This document shows positions 23,101 to 33,401 of a stretch of DNA of 64,000 bases, piece by piece; position 1 is the stretch's first letter, and each line of letters starts with the position of its first letter. The DNA comes from Tetraselmis striata (taxonomy: Eukaryota > Chlorophyta > Chlorodendrophyceae > Chlorodendrales > Chlorodendraceae). The position numbers and the translations under genes were made by a program. The DNA lies in the NCBI GenBank assembly GCA_006384855.1, contig VCJN01000448.1, positions 62,001-126,000 of the forward strand, read 5' to 3'. Under the pieces are notes generated by a model. It ran no database searches and was not told the DNA's origin. It saw nothing but the letters and a program-made list of their open reading frames with translations.

Positions 23101-23518
23101 AGTCGGTGCGGACGGGAGCCCGTCTCACGGGGAAAGGTGGGCCAGCGCCCCGGGGCGGCCGGCGCCTCGCGGTGCAGCGTGTCACCGCTGCGGTCCGCCG
23201 CCTCCACGTCCTCCAGCTGCTCCTGGAGCAGCACGCACACCGCGCCTAGGCACAGCAGCACCGCCAATGTCCCCGCCAGCTCCAGCCCGCGTCGCCCCTG
23301 CCGACGCCGCCGCTTGCCTGTGGACAGAGAAATCCACTGGGAAGTGAGCGCTGCAGCAAGGATGGCTTCCTGGCTGTGAGCGTAGCGTGTGCGCCGAAGG
23401 GGCGAAACCGTTTCGAAGTTGAATCGAAAGTACAAGTAGCGAGGACGAGCGCACCGGCCGGGTCGTCCACCGGCGGCCCGCCAACGGTCACTCGCACCAC
23501 CTCCGCCATGTACGACAT
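17190..23518 (-). CDS. Type II membrane protein: beta-propeller-like region fused to aspartyl/asparaginyl beta-hydroxylase domain
   Basis: Exons in coding order are 23518-23455, 23317-23025, 22869-22731, 22609-22560, 22427-22248, 22086-21898, 21302-21135, 20614-20375 and 20275-20096 (501 codons, all phases close), an unresolved exon near 19797-19588, then 19376-19243, 19139-19022, 18564-18382 and 17309-17190. After a basic stretch (KRRRRQGRRG), one hydrophobic helix (LAGTLAVLLCLGAVCVLL, about residues 32-50) suggests a signal anchor with a lumenal C-terminal part. Residues about 90-400 contain propeller-like strands (LLIATHARLLWFNYRTHEAQ, GGMSHGLVHWRGMLLVLDSQ, FLKGMAVTDDVAYLGVSQPR) resembling TIGR03032/DUF4915-type proteins. 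The last ~185 residues match PF05118: INHHQDDG (metal HxD), RGHRIHVPLSVAPG, NNRRMHYLK (second His) and VPRIHLVIDV (2OG Arg). All catalytic residues appear intact. The protein is about 730 residues long. The start at 23518 is inferred. Confidence 0.82.
17444..17671 (+). pseudogene. Possible LINE C-terminal fragment inside an intron
   Basis: A plus-strand frame inside the last intron of the minus-strand hydroxylase gene. ALKMFGIDTTRQPIVTDRIA followed by WRQALKHG resembles the C-terminal tail after the zinc module of some LINE polymerases (the 'DRxxWR' block). It ends at a stop at 17669-17671, about 110 bp before a SINE in the same orientation. Short and unproven. Confidence 0.35.
17787..18030 (+). 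mobile_element. tRNA-derived SINE, copy 2
   Basis: Head with A box (CTCGGTCGAGCGG) and a good B box (GGTTCGATTCC), followed by the family body (TTCGGGGTTCGAATGACGCA, then CTACGGCTGCAGGTGTCGCA) and the end GGCTTCAGCCGATGACCCGG. It lies antisense in the last intron (17310-18381) of the hydroxylase gene. Confidence 0.87.
20641..20683. repeat. 43-base near-pure poly(G) run in an intron
   Basis: G run on the plus strand broken once by C at 20657. On the coding (minus) strand it is a poly(C) tract 26 bases upstream of the acceptor of exon 8 and may serve as its polypyrimidine tract. Confidence 0.9.
22218..22244. repeat. 27-base poly(G) run at a splice donor
   Basis: On the coding strand the intron starts GTA and goes straight into this C run, so the homopolymer abuts the 5' splice site of exon 5 (ending 22248). 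Confidence 0.9.
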
Positions 23519-24274
23519 CACGCCACAGCCGGCGGCCGGCAAGCGGCTTGCGCAGGGACAGTGCGCGCTGCTGCAAAGTGTCGCTATAGCGCGGGCGCAA
23601 GACCGCCTTCTCGCTGACAGCGTTAGGCTGTCCGGGCCGTCGGGAGACGTGGACTGGGGCGACGCGCAACCGAGGATAAGTGCTGACCTACGTTCTCCTG
23701 ATGACGGCTCTCCGCGACGGCTCATATATGAAGGCGCCGGTTCGCGATGATGGCATGCCGACAGGGTACTATTGATGGTACGTGGCCGTCATCGCCACGT
23801 GACCCCTGGTCGTAACGTCCTACCTTTACGCAAGTGCCCGTACGGATTTATTTCAGGATTATTTATAATCCTTACTAATATACGGATGAATGGGCTTGGT
23901 CACACGGCGATTATGAATATCTTTTGGTTACAGGGAGAGCGTCAAGAGAATGCACGGAAAGTACTGCGATTATCCAATGTAATATATTACAAAATAATAA
24001 TATCATATGCTTTGCAGCGGCGCAAGGCAGGACCGCGGACGGTCAGCCCAACCCCCCTTTCTTGCAACACCTCGTCCGTAGGTGTAACTGTTTACGGACG
24101 AGCGACCTCTTCCGACAGCCACCCCACCGTGGTGGGCCTGGCCCCCGTACTCCCGACCCTCCCGCCTTAGCGCCACGCCTGCTGGCCCAAATCGCCCCAC
24201 CTAGGAGCCCCTCGCAAAGGCGGCCGAGCGAGCGCCCCAACCTCGCCGTCGAACCGGAGCACCAAGAGGCGACA
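23519..24274. promoter_or_regulatory. Divergent intergenic region between two 2OG-oxygenase genes
   Basis: About 755 bp separate the inferred starts of the minus-strand hydroxylase (23518) and the plus-strand TfdA-type gene (24275). Both promoters must lie here if the starts are right. No TATA box can be assigned. The middle (about 23850-24010) is AT-rich relative to its flanks. Confidence 0.4.
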
Positions 24275-27080
24275 ATGCTATACCCCTCAACGACCCGCGC
24301 CATGGCGCCCTGCTGCGATGCGAGCCCTCGTACCCACCACAGGCTCCCTCCCACAGGCGCCACAGTAAAGTGGGCCACGTCCCGTTCCCTCCGCCCGGCA
24401 GCCCGCGTCCGACGGGTGCCGGTCCAGCGGGGACCCGCTTCGCGGCCGGCAGTGGCCCGCGCGGCGGAGCAGGTGCCAGCGCTGTCGCCAGTGGCTGGGG
24501 CAGCCGCGTGGCTGGCCGCCGACCTCCGTGACGCAGCGGACCAGTGGCTGCATGTGCTGAACGCGGCGGAGGTGGCGGAGGTGCGTACCTGGATTGTGCA
24601 TTTGGGTCCAGCTGCGCGGGGGAGGGGGGTGTTCCTTGACATCAGGAATTATAATGCTGCCGTACGACATGTGTTAGTTGGTCGCTATTATACTGGGCCT
24701 ACGCTGAAGAGCGCATCGTCGCTATGTGACTGCGCATACCTGGTGCACCTATCTCATCCACGTGCCCACAGCCGTGCCGCTATGCCAGCACCAGCAGAGT
24801 TGACAGCGGCTCAGCACTCGGACCAGGCCCCCATCATCGCTCAGCGGCACGCCCGCCCCGTCTTGACCACCCCAAGGAAGGGTTTCACCAAGACTTACCC
24901 CTGTCCCCTGCCGCAGGTTCTGGCAGCCATGGAGAGCGTGGACGCGCAGGGCCTAGAGACGGAGCAGGTCACGCAGGCCACCTTCCCGCTCCCCACGCTG
25001 GGTCCCAAGCTGCTGCGCATGCAGGAGAAAGTTGTCAACGGCCGCGGGTTTGTGCTGCTGCGTGGGCTACCAGTTGAGGACATCAGCGTCAGGTGACGCC
25101 TCTGCGCTCCTGGCCCGCCTGCGAATCGCTCTGCCTCTGCTGGCATGCTCCAATCGGGAGCTAAGCATGCGCATGATGTGATGCTGGCATTCGCAGGGCG
25201 GCGGCCACCGCGTATTGGGGCATCGGCCGCTACTTTGGCGAGCCCGTGCCTCAGAACAAATCGGTGACGAGGGGCGCCAGGGCAGCGTTGCACAGCCAAA
25301 GATGCATGTGACTTCTATGGGGGGGGGAGGTGCTGACAGGGACGGTTGTGCGACTTGACAGGGGCACCTGCTGGGCCACGTGTGCGACTTGGGCCTGGAC
25401 GCCAGCAACCCCAACCACCGCGTGTACGCCACCAGTGCTGCGCAGCCGTTCCACACCGACTCTGCTGACATCGTTGGCCTGCTCTGCCTGCGGGAGGCCA
25501 TGGAGGGCGGTACGCCGGGCCTTCTCCTAGTCTTATCATCCACTTCCCCCCACCCCCACACCACCTTTGACCACCCCCACGCCATGCGGAAGGGGCTGCA
25601 GCAATGAGAGGGGAAGGGGGGGGGGGGGGAGGGGGGCAGAGGGAGGTGGCGCATCTCCTATGCTGAGCGCCACCCCGCTCCGCTGCAGGCCTGAGCAGCT
25701 GGTGCAGCTCGGTGTCCATATACAACGAGATGCTGCGGCGGCGGCCCGACCTTGTGCGCGAGCTGATGGGCGACTGGTACGTGGACCGCAAGGGCGAGAT
25801 CCCGCCTGGCAAGGGCCCCTACTACCGCATGCCCGTCTTCCACATGCATGAGGGCGTCCTCAGCGTCATCTACGCTCGCGGCTTCATCCAGGTGCGGACT
25901 GAGGCCGTCTGCGCTGTATTGCATGCCATATGTATACCGCTTGTCAGCCACTGGGGGGCATGCACTTGCTAGCGGCTGACTGCCGCCGTGGTTACAGGCG
26001 GCACAACGGCACGGCGACGTCCCGCGCTTAACGCCACTACAGGCAAGAGCCTACGTAATGGAGGCGAGAGGGCGGTAGAGGTGATGGCGCGTACGTGGGA
26101 TGGCGCATTGATGACCCGGCGCCTTAGCTGGGTGCGCTGCTTTTACAGGTGGAGGCGCTGGACATGGTGGATGAGCTGGCTGCTAGTGACCTGCTACGCC
26201 TCGACCATCAGCTGCAGCCAGGTGCGCCGGCACAGCGCGGATAGGAGCGAGTCAGCCGGCCATGTGTATCAGGCTTGTAGTGAGGGAAGATGGGGGCAGG
26301 GGGAGGCCGCTTGAGACCATCATGGGAACTCCGCCCAATCCAATGCACAAGCGTGTTCCGAACCCCCCTCCCCCCCTCCCCGTCCCCACCTCTCCTCCTT
26401 CACCCCGCACCCTCTTCCCTTCCGGCGGCTACCTCCTTTCTGACCTTGACAGGGGACATCCAGATCCTGCACAACCACCAGCTGCTCCATGCGCGCTCCG
26501 CCTTCAAGGACTGGCCAGATGGCGGCCCCAAGCGCCACCTGCTCCGCCTGTGGCTAAGCCCAAAGAATGGCAGGTGGGCAGGCGGCCGGCTGGCCATGCA
26601 CTGATTGCCTGAGCTCCGAGACTTGTTGGAACTCTTATCCACTCATCGGGGTCTCATCAGACGTAAATGCTTGAGTCAACAGGGGATTACTATCCCCGCA
26701 CCCACACACAAACAAACCTGACAGGGGCTACGGTAGCGGACTCATAACATGAGCAGCTATAGGAGCCTCAAATTGGGGTTGAAGTCTACAAGAACACTCG
26801 CTACTATAGTCCGTAGTAATTCAGCAATCATTATATGTACATTTGACCTCTGACAGGTTGGGCAGGTTCGTCTTTGCAGTGTCATAACTACAGCACCGGC
26901 ACATGTGGTGCTGTACCTTCCTAGGCAGCGCCAACTCACACAGGATTGCTGGTCTGTCGCTGTCGCAGGCCGCTGCCACCCGTCTTTGAGGAGCGGTACA
27001 GCAGTGTGGAGCCTGGGAACCGCGGCGGCATCCGCTGCCCCGGGGTGCAGCCGTTCATCACACTCAAGCCCTCCACCTGA
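24275..27080 (+). CDS. TfdA/TauD-family Fe(II)/2-oxoglutarate dioxygenase
   Basis: A non-heme iron oxygenase expected to hydroxylate a small molecule using 2-oxoglutarate and O2; the substrate is unknown. Exons are 24275-24580, 24917-25092, 25197-25263, 25362-25509, 25689-25891, 25998-26042, 26149-26221, 26453-26573 and 26969-27080 (416 residues, all phases close). Intron 6 starts with GC (CTACAG/GCAAGA) instead of GT. Conserved parts are GRGFVLLRGLP, YWGIGRYFGEPVPQN, the metal motif PFHTDSADIVGLL (His214, Asp216), IYNEMLRRRPDLV, the second metal His in HNHQLLHARSAF (His352) and the 2OG-binding region KRHLLRLWLSP. The catalytic set looks complete. Closest in style to the fungal and algal TauD/TfdA-like proteins. 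The start is the first ATG of an open frame; residues 1-60 are basic and Arg/Ala-rich and could be an organelle presequence. TGTAA at 27590 is a candidate poly(A) signal. Confidence 0.92.
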
Positions 27081-27401
27081 GGGGCACAGCAGACCCTCCT
27101 GGCTCCTCGCGTCTCTCGCGTTAAGCAAACCCTCTGTACAACAACCCACGAGACCTGCCAGCGACATGGGCAGCGCACCGTTGTTCAAACCACTTCCCCA
27201 CACGCAATGTGGTTACTGAAGTAAACCGTTGTTGAATTGTACATATGGCTAATGTAGGATACGACACCAGGGTAAAGTAAAAAAGCGACACATTGTCGAC
27301 TCGGTGTATCGTGCACGTATGAACAAGCCCAATTGGCCCCCTTCCATTATGTACTACCAACACGTCCCTTTGGGTGTGGTAGGCTGCTTACCTCAGACCC
27401 A

Positions 27402-27426
27402 GGGGGGGGGGGGGGGGGGGGGGGGG
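27402..27426. repeat. 25-base poly(G) run
   Basis: Pure G run in the spacer 322 bp after the dioxygenase stop; a shorter G-rich run follows at 27619-27646. Confidence 0.9.
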
Positions 27427-27589
27427 CTCGGGCTCTCTCCCTCCACATGCAAGCATCGCATTTGAACCTGTGTTCTGCATGCTCCACATTGTCAAAGTGG
27501 CGTTAATTGGTCGAAAGCAGGCCCCCTTCATCAATACTAATTACGGAGGGCAATTATCGCCAAAGCAAACGTGCGTGCAGTGCCTCGCT

Positions 27590-27594
27590 TGTAA
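27590..27594 (+). terminator. Candidate TGTAA poly(A) signal of the dioxygenase gene
   Basis: TGTAA is the usual green-algal polyadenylation signal. This one is 510 nt after the stop at 27080. A five-base match alone is weak evidence. Confidence 0.35.
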
Positions 27595-27684
27595 TATACA
27601 CTGCTTGGTAAGGGTGGCAAGGGGGGGGGGGGGGGGCGGGGGGGGTTAACGCATAGTGACTAAGGATTAATGATAAGGATTAAA

Positions 27685-27905
27685 TGTTCGGGTATTCCCT
27701 GCGGGGGCAATGTCGACTCGGCGTGTCCCGAGTTTACGTGGTTGATGTATTTGCGCTTATCCGGGGTTCAAATGAGGCAATGGTTTAAGGGCTATATGCA
27801 TGCCAGACCTTCAGTACGACCGCAGCTGGCGCAGGTAGCGACTAGTAGGTCAAATGCTGGGGCGGCTTCGGCCGACGATGACCCGGGCCGAACTTTGTTA
27901 CTCCT
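27685..27905 (+). mobile_element. tRNA-derived SINE, copy 3 (head damaged)
   Basis: The tRNA head is reduced to a possible B-box remnant (GGGTATTCCC). The body is clear: GGCGTGTCCCGAGTTTACGT, GGGGTTCAAATGAGGCAATG, then GGGGCGGCTTCGGCCGA, ending at GCCGAACTTTGTTAC. It is 5'-truncated or strongly diverged compared with copies 2 and 4. Confidence 0.8.
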
Positions 27906-28690
27906 AACAATACCGCCCGATACACATATGGAGGATTTCATTCTTAGAAATCTCTTAAGTAGACATCGGGCGCATGGCCACAAATCATATGTAATTAGAA
28001 AATGATTGCACGGTTATTATGTACCTTGGAAATGTTCCGTAAATATTACTTTCATGGTGAGTATTCGTACCAGCGGGAGCAACCCTGCACATATATTGTA
28101 GTAAGTACTGTCGCTGAATTGCCGCCAGCATATCATTGCTCTTGGTATTTTTGCGGTTGCTTTGCATCTTCCCAAAGTCTGACCTAACTACTGAAACTAT
28201 CTTCTAGCTGCCTAGCTGGCAGGCCTGGCGGGGTCGAGCCATACGAGCATCCCGCATACTCATACGCCGGCCGCACGCTGCGGCTCTGATGTACAGGGGG
28301 CGCATGCCCTGTGCACCTCCGCCTGCTGCGGTGCGCACGCCGACGGACAAACCTCCGCCACCCCCGCCCCGCGGGCGACAATACTGCATCAGCACCGACC
28401 GACCGAGACTCGCCCCTTAACGCCGGCGATCTTGTCGCCTGCCACAGCGAACACCACAGTCGCTACGTCAACCGCGGTTAATCAAGTATTACCGTTGACG
28501 AGGTGCACCCCGGCCTTGCCGTGCGGCGGTGCGTCGGCTGCCGGGTGCTCCCGGAACAGCGGCGCGGTGTCGGCGGAGAAACTATCTTGTTTGGTAGAGA
28601 TACCAGAATCAGGCCGCCTCCGCCGCCCCCCTCCCTCTCCTCCTTTGGCGCCACTCCGCCCGACCCGACACCCTCCATTCCTTTGAGGCC
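27906..28690. other. Intergenic, promoter side of the NUMOD3 gene
   Basis: No gene recognised. 27906-28200 is AT-rich; sequence becomes GC-rich from about 28210 toward the start at 28691. Confidence 0.35.
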
Positions 28691-28846
28691 ATGAGCTGCT
28701 ACGCTACTGCTGTCGCGCCACTCGGCATGCGCGCCACAAGTCAGCGGGCGCCGGGGCGCTGCCTGGCCCGGCCTCCGACGGGTGCGTGCCGCCCGCCGTT
28801 CCGACCCCAAAAAGCAGGCCGCGATTCTCAGTCAGCTCGCCCCTCG

Positions 28847-28882
<36 letters not shown>

Positions 28883-31800
28883 CGCTCTTTCCGTGCCAGC
28901 CCCCCAAGAAACCCCGCATGCGACGTATATGCGACACAGCCTAACGTCCACTGGCTTCCGGCTCCCCAGGCGGCGCGACGCAGAGCCTATGTCAGCCCGC
29001 CCGGAGCCGCCTCGGTGCGGCCAACCGGGGGCGTTCGCTGACGCTGCGAGCCCGCCCTGGAGCAGGTGGGCCGCGACCCCTCCCTCCCCAATCCAGTCCA
29101 GCTGTACCCCTCCCAGCTTTTTGCAGGAAGGGGTTTTGCAAGGCACGACTCGTGGCGTGGGCCTTCTAGGCTGTGCCGATCCCAACGGACGTGGCTGCGC
29201 ACAGTGGGCGTTCAGGAGCGGGTGCGGGTGGGAGAAATCGGGGGAGGGATGCCAGGTCCGCGCGTGGTTATTCGTCTGGATCCACTTCTCCGCCTGACGT
29301 ACTGCGTTGCGTGGGGCCGCTGCAGGCGATGCGCCCGATAAGCTCGCGCGATCGAGATCGCCGTCCACATCCTCCATGGCCGGCAACACGCAGATGACTC
29401 AGAGCTCCCGGCGGTCCATGGATAGCCAGGAGCCGCACTCGCCGCGTGGCTCGGTGGCTGCGTGTGCCTCGCGCAGCAGGGGGACGTTCGACGCCGAGGC
29501 GGGGCACGCAGACGTGGTGGAGCGCGCGGAGGAGGCGCCGGTGCGGAAGCGGCGCGGGCGGCCGCCGGGCATCCCGGCGTGGAACAAGGGCCGGAAGATG
29601 TCAGACAGCGCGAAGCAGTCGATCAGCAAGACGATGAAGGCCAAGTGGAAAGACCCGGACTTCAAAGAGAAGCAAACCAAGACGTTTCGGCGCAAGGTTG
29701 GAGCCCCCTCCTTCCAGCTGCAAACCCCCACTTCCGTCCGCTGCCTGGCGGGATCCCTTAAAACACACTCTGCCGCCCCGGCGGCCCTGCAGGCCGACGA
29801 GCCGTGGAACAAGGGCCGCACAATGAGCCTAGAAACGAGGCAGAAGATGTCTGCGGCAAAGACGGGCAGGCGCATGACTGTGGTACGCCTACGGCTGGAA
29901 GTTGGGGGGGGGGGGGGGGGGGGGGGGGAGGGGGCATATCACGTGCAGAGGCAGGAGTGGTGATCCATGCCTTTTGTTTTCGTAGGAAACCACTGGAATT
30001 CCTGGAATTTTACTCCTATCCCCAGTTCAAATCGAACCATGGCTTTAACACCTGCTATAACAACATCGGTGGCGGCTTTCAAAGATCATTATGATTTCCG
30101 CGGAAGGGCATCTGTAGGGTATTGTCATGGCATGTCTGGAATTCGGCTCTCCAGTTGGTTGTTCCGCACGTTGCTTGTGAAAACCTCATTCTCTGTCCCA
30201 ATCCTGGGCATGTTCCCGCAGGCCACCCGCCGGAAGATGAGCATCGCGCAGTCGGAGCGCCCGCTGCCGCGCTTCTCGCGTGAGGCGGCGGAGCGCATCT
30301 CAGCGGCCAACCGCGGTAAGCCCAAGTCGCCCGCGCACCGGCGCGCCATCGCGTCTGCCCAGCGAAAGCGGCGCGCGGCGGTGCGCGTGCTGGCGGCGGT
30401 GGAGCAAGTGCACCGCGAGCTCAGCGCGGGTAGCGGCGCCGGTGAGGAGGAGCCCCCCCCCCCCCCCCCCCCCTTCTCCACCCACAAAAACCCCAAGCGT
30501 CAAAGGGAGGTGGGGTCTGGGAGATGGATATTTACATTGGGTCAGCAGGATTGCGCCAACAAGATTCTATATGTCATTGGGTATTGGAGGTTTGGAGCCG
30601 AATTGGGTGAGAATTTGTTTGCAATGGAGTTGGCGAGATGTCCGGGTTTGGGCCAGCATTTGGCAGTATAATAGCTGGAAATAGGCCAGAAGGGCGAGCC
30701 GGAAGTAGGCCTCCAATTCATGATAGGACTCAACAGTGCTTGAATTCGGGACACTGCGAGTTTTTGGCGTAGGGCAGAATCGGGCCACTATTGGGCCGGT
30801 GATATGACCAGGCCATATTATGGGACGGCCGAGTGGTTGGCGTTGTGTCGGGAGGATGAGTTGGCATTAGGTCTGCAACCCATCATTGGGCTGAGCTGCG
30901 TTGAACCTGGGGCTTGGTTGGGGTTGGGTCCTTTGGGGCAGGGTGAGAGGGGGAGCGGGGGGGGGGGGGGGGGGGGGGGAGTTGCCCTCATTGATGCATT
31001 CGCACTGCGCCGCCCTTGTGGTTTTGTCTCTATGCAGCAGCAGTGTTTTTTTCTCTGGCACTTGCATACTGGCGGCTGCACGGATGGGAGGGGGGTGCGT
31101 GTGGGGTCGGTGCCCCCGCCTGACTGACAGCCATGTGGTGCGGTGCGCCGTGGATGCAGAGGGGAAACCGTCGCTGTCGCTGAGCTACGACGCGGCGGCC
31201 AAGCGCTCGCGGCGCCGCGGGGCGCCAACGCGCAAAGAGGTGCTGGACTCGTACAAGTCTGTGCTGCGCGAGTACCGCCACCTCCAGGTGCCCTCCCTCC
31301 CTCCCCCGGCCCCCGCCCCTCCTTTCTCCCACGATGCCCCTCCCTGCTTTGCCACGGGGAAGCATTGTTTGCATCCGTGCTGAGCGACGGCGGCCCTGCG
31401 CGCTTCAGGCGGAGCTGAAGCCATGGACGGAGGCCTTCATTGAGAAGAACGGCCGGAAGCCCTCGCTCTCGGTGCGCCCCGCCTCTCTTGCGGTGGATAG
31501 TGGGGAATGGTGGATGGGAGGGGAGACCGCGGCCGGGTGGAAAAGAGGGGGGGGAGGACCGCGATAACTTTATTGAGCGTTCGTGCTTTTTACCAACCCT
31601 GACAGGATGTAAAGGCTGAAGGTCACCTCACAGGGCTGGCCTGGTGGCGCATAGCTCCATCGGTTTATCTATTGTATCTGCGCCCTTTAAGTTAGATGGT
31701 TGGCGGTTCTAGAACTCCTTTCCAGGGAGCCCATGCTGGTCACCGCAGCCGCCTTGCCGCGGCCGCCAGCTGAGCCGACCCGCTCTTTCCCCCATTCCTG

Positions 31801-32835
31801 CCGCTCTTCCCCGCGCAGGACGTGCACGACACCGGCATCGACTGGCTGGTCACCAAGTACAAGCAGTACATCCTGCTGCGGGAGAAGCTGCTGATGGAGC
31901 TGCCGGTGTTCCGCGACAAGATGGGCGCGCAGGGTGACGGCGCGCTGCCCGCGAACCTGGGCGCCCCGGCAGGCGCGGGCGGCGGCAGCGAGCAGAGCGC
32001 GCAGATCATGGCGCGCCTCAACGCAGCGCGGGAGTACAAGTCAAAGCAGGCGCCTGGCGGGGGCGGGGGCGGGGGCGGGGGCGGGGGCGGGGGCGGGGGT
32101 GGGGGCGGCGGCAGGGGCCTGCCTACTGCGGGGGCAAACACGGACGTCCGGGTGGCGGCTGCCCTGAAGGTGCGCCTATCGAGCCCCCTGGATGTGGCGC
32201 CCTCTGAGCTAGGGTATTAGGACATACATTTGAAACCCTAGCCCTTACCTGTACAGCCGTCATCCCATGTGTAGATGGCTGATGCACAGCCCTACACACT
32301 TGTATCCATCTAGATTGCCCCATGTGTCCGGCCCGATACCCTGACATGAAGTTGTGTGGGTTCTGCGTCCGACATCAGACTGGTCTTGTGCATTATTCCA
32401 AGCCCTGTCCCTTGCCCGGCACTTCCGACTAACCGCACGCGGCAAATGCAATACCCTGAAACCCCTATCGAAGGCCCAATGTTTGATTTCATGTTCCTGA
32501 CGTATAAAAATGACGAGTTGTATATTGACATGAGAGCATCGTCCAGGGCCCCAAAATCAGGGTTTGCCTAACACCTGGAACCTCAAGTACAGCTTGACGG
32601 CGTGTAGCGCCATTGCCCGATGTGTTGCGGGATGGGCCAATCATGACATGCTGTGTTTTCTTCGCGGTAGGCTGCCACCGAGTACCGGAAATCGCAGGCC
32701 TCCGCGCTGGCAGAGAAGTCGAAGGCCGCGGCGAGTGCGGCCAAGCAGTCGCTGAGCGGCGCGTCGGCGGCGATGCCGTGGGAGGAGGGCAATGGGGAGG
32801 GCAAGGCGGAGGGCCGGAGCGACTCGCGCGCGTGA
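28691..32835 (+). CDS. NUMOD3-repeat nucleic-acid-binding-type protein with transit-peptide-like N terminus
   Basis: Exons are 28691-28781, 28970-29065, 29326-29696, 29793-29882, 30222-30441, 31160-31287, 31409-31471, 31819-32169 and 32671-32835; phases close to give 524 residues. The N terminus (MSCYATAVAPLGMRATSQRA) is rich in Ala, Arg and Ser with few acids, like a chloroplast transit peptide. After a basic hinge (VRKRRGRPPG, AT-hook-like) come NUMOD3 modules: PAWNKGRKMSDSAKQSISKT, EPWNKGRTMSLETRQKMSAA and ATRRKMSIAQSE with FSREAAERISAANRGKPKSP. NUMOD3 is a DNA-binding module of homing endonucleases that also occurs in plant organelle proteins. A later segment, LKPWTEAFIEKNGRKPSLS followed by WLVTKYKQYILLREKL, resembles the Sld2-like 'GRKP...KYK.Y' helix pair. 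No nuclease catalytic domain is visible. The C-terminal part includes a glycine run. Function beyond nucleic-acid binding is not claimed. Confidence 0.85.
28847..28881. repeat. 35-base poly(C) run in intron 1 of the NUMOD3 gene
   Basis: Pure C run between exons 1 and 2, on the coding strand. Confidence 0.9.
32061..32110 (+). repeat. GGGGGC hexanucleotide repeat within an exon
   Basis: About eight GGGGGC-type units inside exon 8 encode an uninterrupted glycine run. The DNA can form G-quadruplexes and its length could vary between alleles. Confidence 0.85.
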
Positions 32836-32996
32836 GCCCCTCCCGGGCGGCGCCTCTGAACAACCCCTTCCCCCGTTTGGCCGTTGGCACGGCGGGCCAT
32901 TGCCGCCAAGGCATTGTTACCGCTACTAGAGTTTGCTACTAACATAGAATCGCATTGCCAGAAGGACAATAAAGTTGGCGGTGCAATGGCTGCCGC

Positions 32997-33001
32997 TGTA
33001 A
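32997..33001 (+). terminator. TGTAA poly(A) signal of the NUMOD3 gene
   Basis: Located 162 nt after the stop at 32835, in a typical green-algal position. Confidence 0.5.
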
Positions 33002-33075
33002 TGATTACTTAGTAAATACTACATTTCCGAGATATGAGAGTGCTGACCTAAAGTTGTCTGCCAGTCCCGGGTGGG

Positions 33076-33108
33076 TTTTTTTTTTTTTTTGGGGGGGGGG
33101 GGGGGGGG
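33076..33108. repeat. T15 followed directly by G18
   Basis: A 15-base T run abuts an 18-base G run in the spacer between two convergent genes. Confidence 0.85.
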
Positions 33109-33264
33109 AGGGGCGGAGGAGCTTTTGTTGTAGCTATCATCTGCATCGGCACCCATGCCATGCTACAGCAGTATTTGAATTTGACATGCACAGGCGCTAG
33201 CGCTTTCACTTGCTGAGCGCGCGAGAGCATGGCTGCAAGCTGCTTCTTATATCCCTAAGTGAAT

Positions 33265-33269
33265 TTACA
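33265..33269 (-). terminator. TGTAA poly(A) signal of the orphan gene at 33.4-34.2 kb
   Basis: TTACA on the plus strand, 133 nt past the stop (33402-33404) of the minus-strand gene. Confidence 0.45.
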
Positions 33270-33401
33270 TGCTTGGTATGGGTCACATAATCGCCTGCGA
33301 ATCCGCCGGAATACACAGCTCATTGGGCCGGCTCAAAGGATGGCGGCCAACAGGCCAGGCTCAACCAGCCATGCCGGTGTATGCAGGAACGGACATGGTA
33401 G

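Noticed and set aside
23924-24274. Upstream extension of the TfdA-type frame to 23924.
   Set aside because: The extra N-terminal sequence is low-complexity and AT-rich with no good ATG context; the ATG at 24275 is preferred, although not proven.
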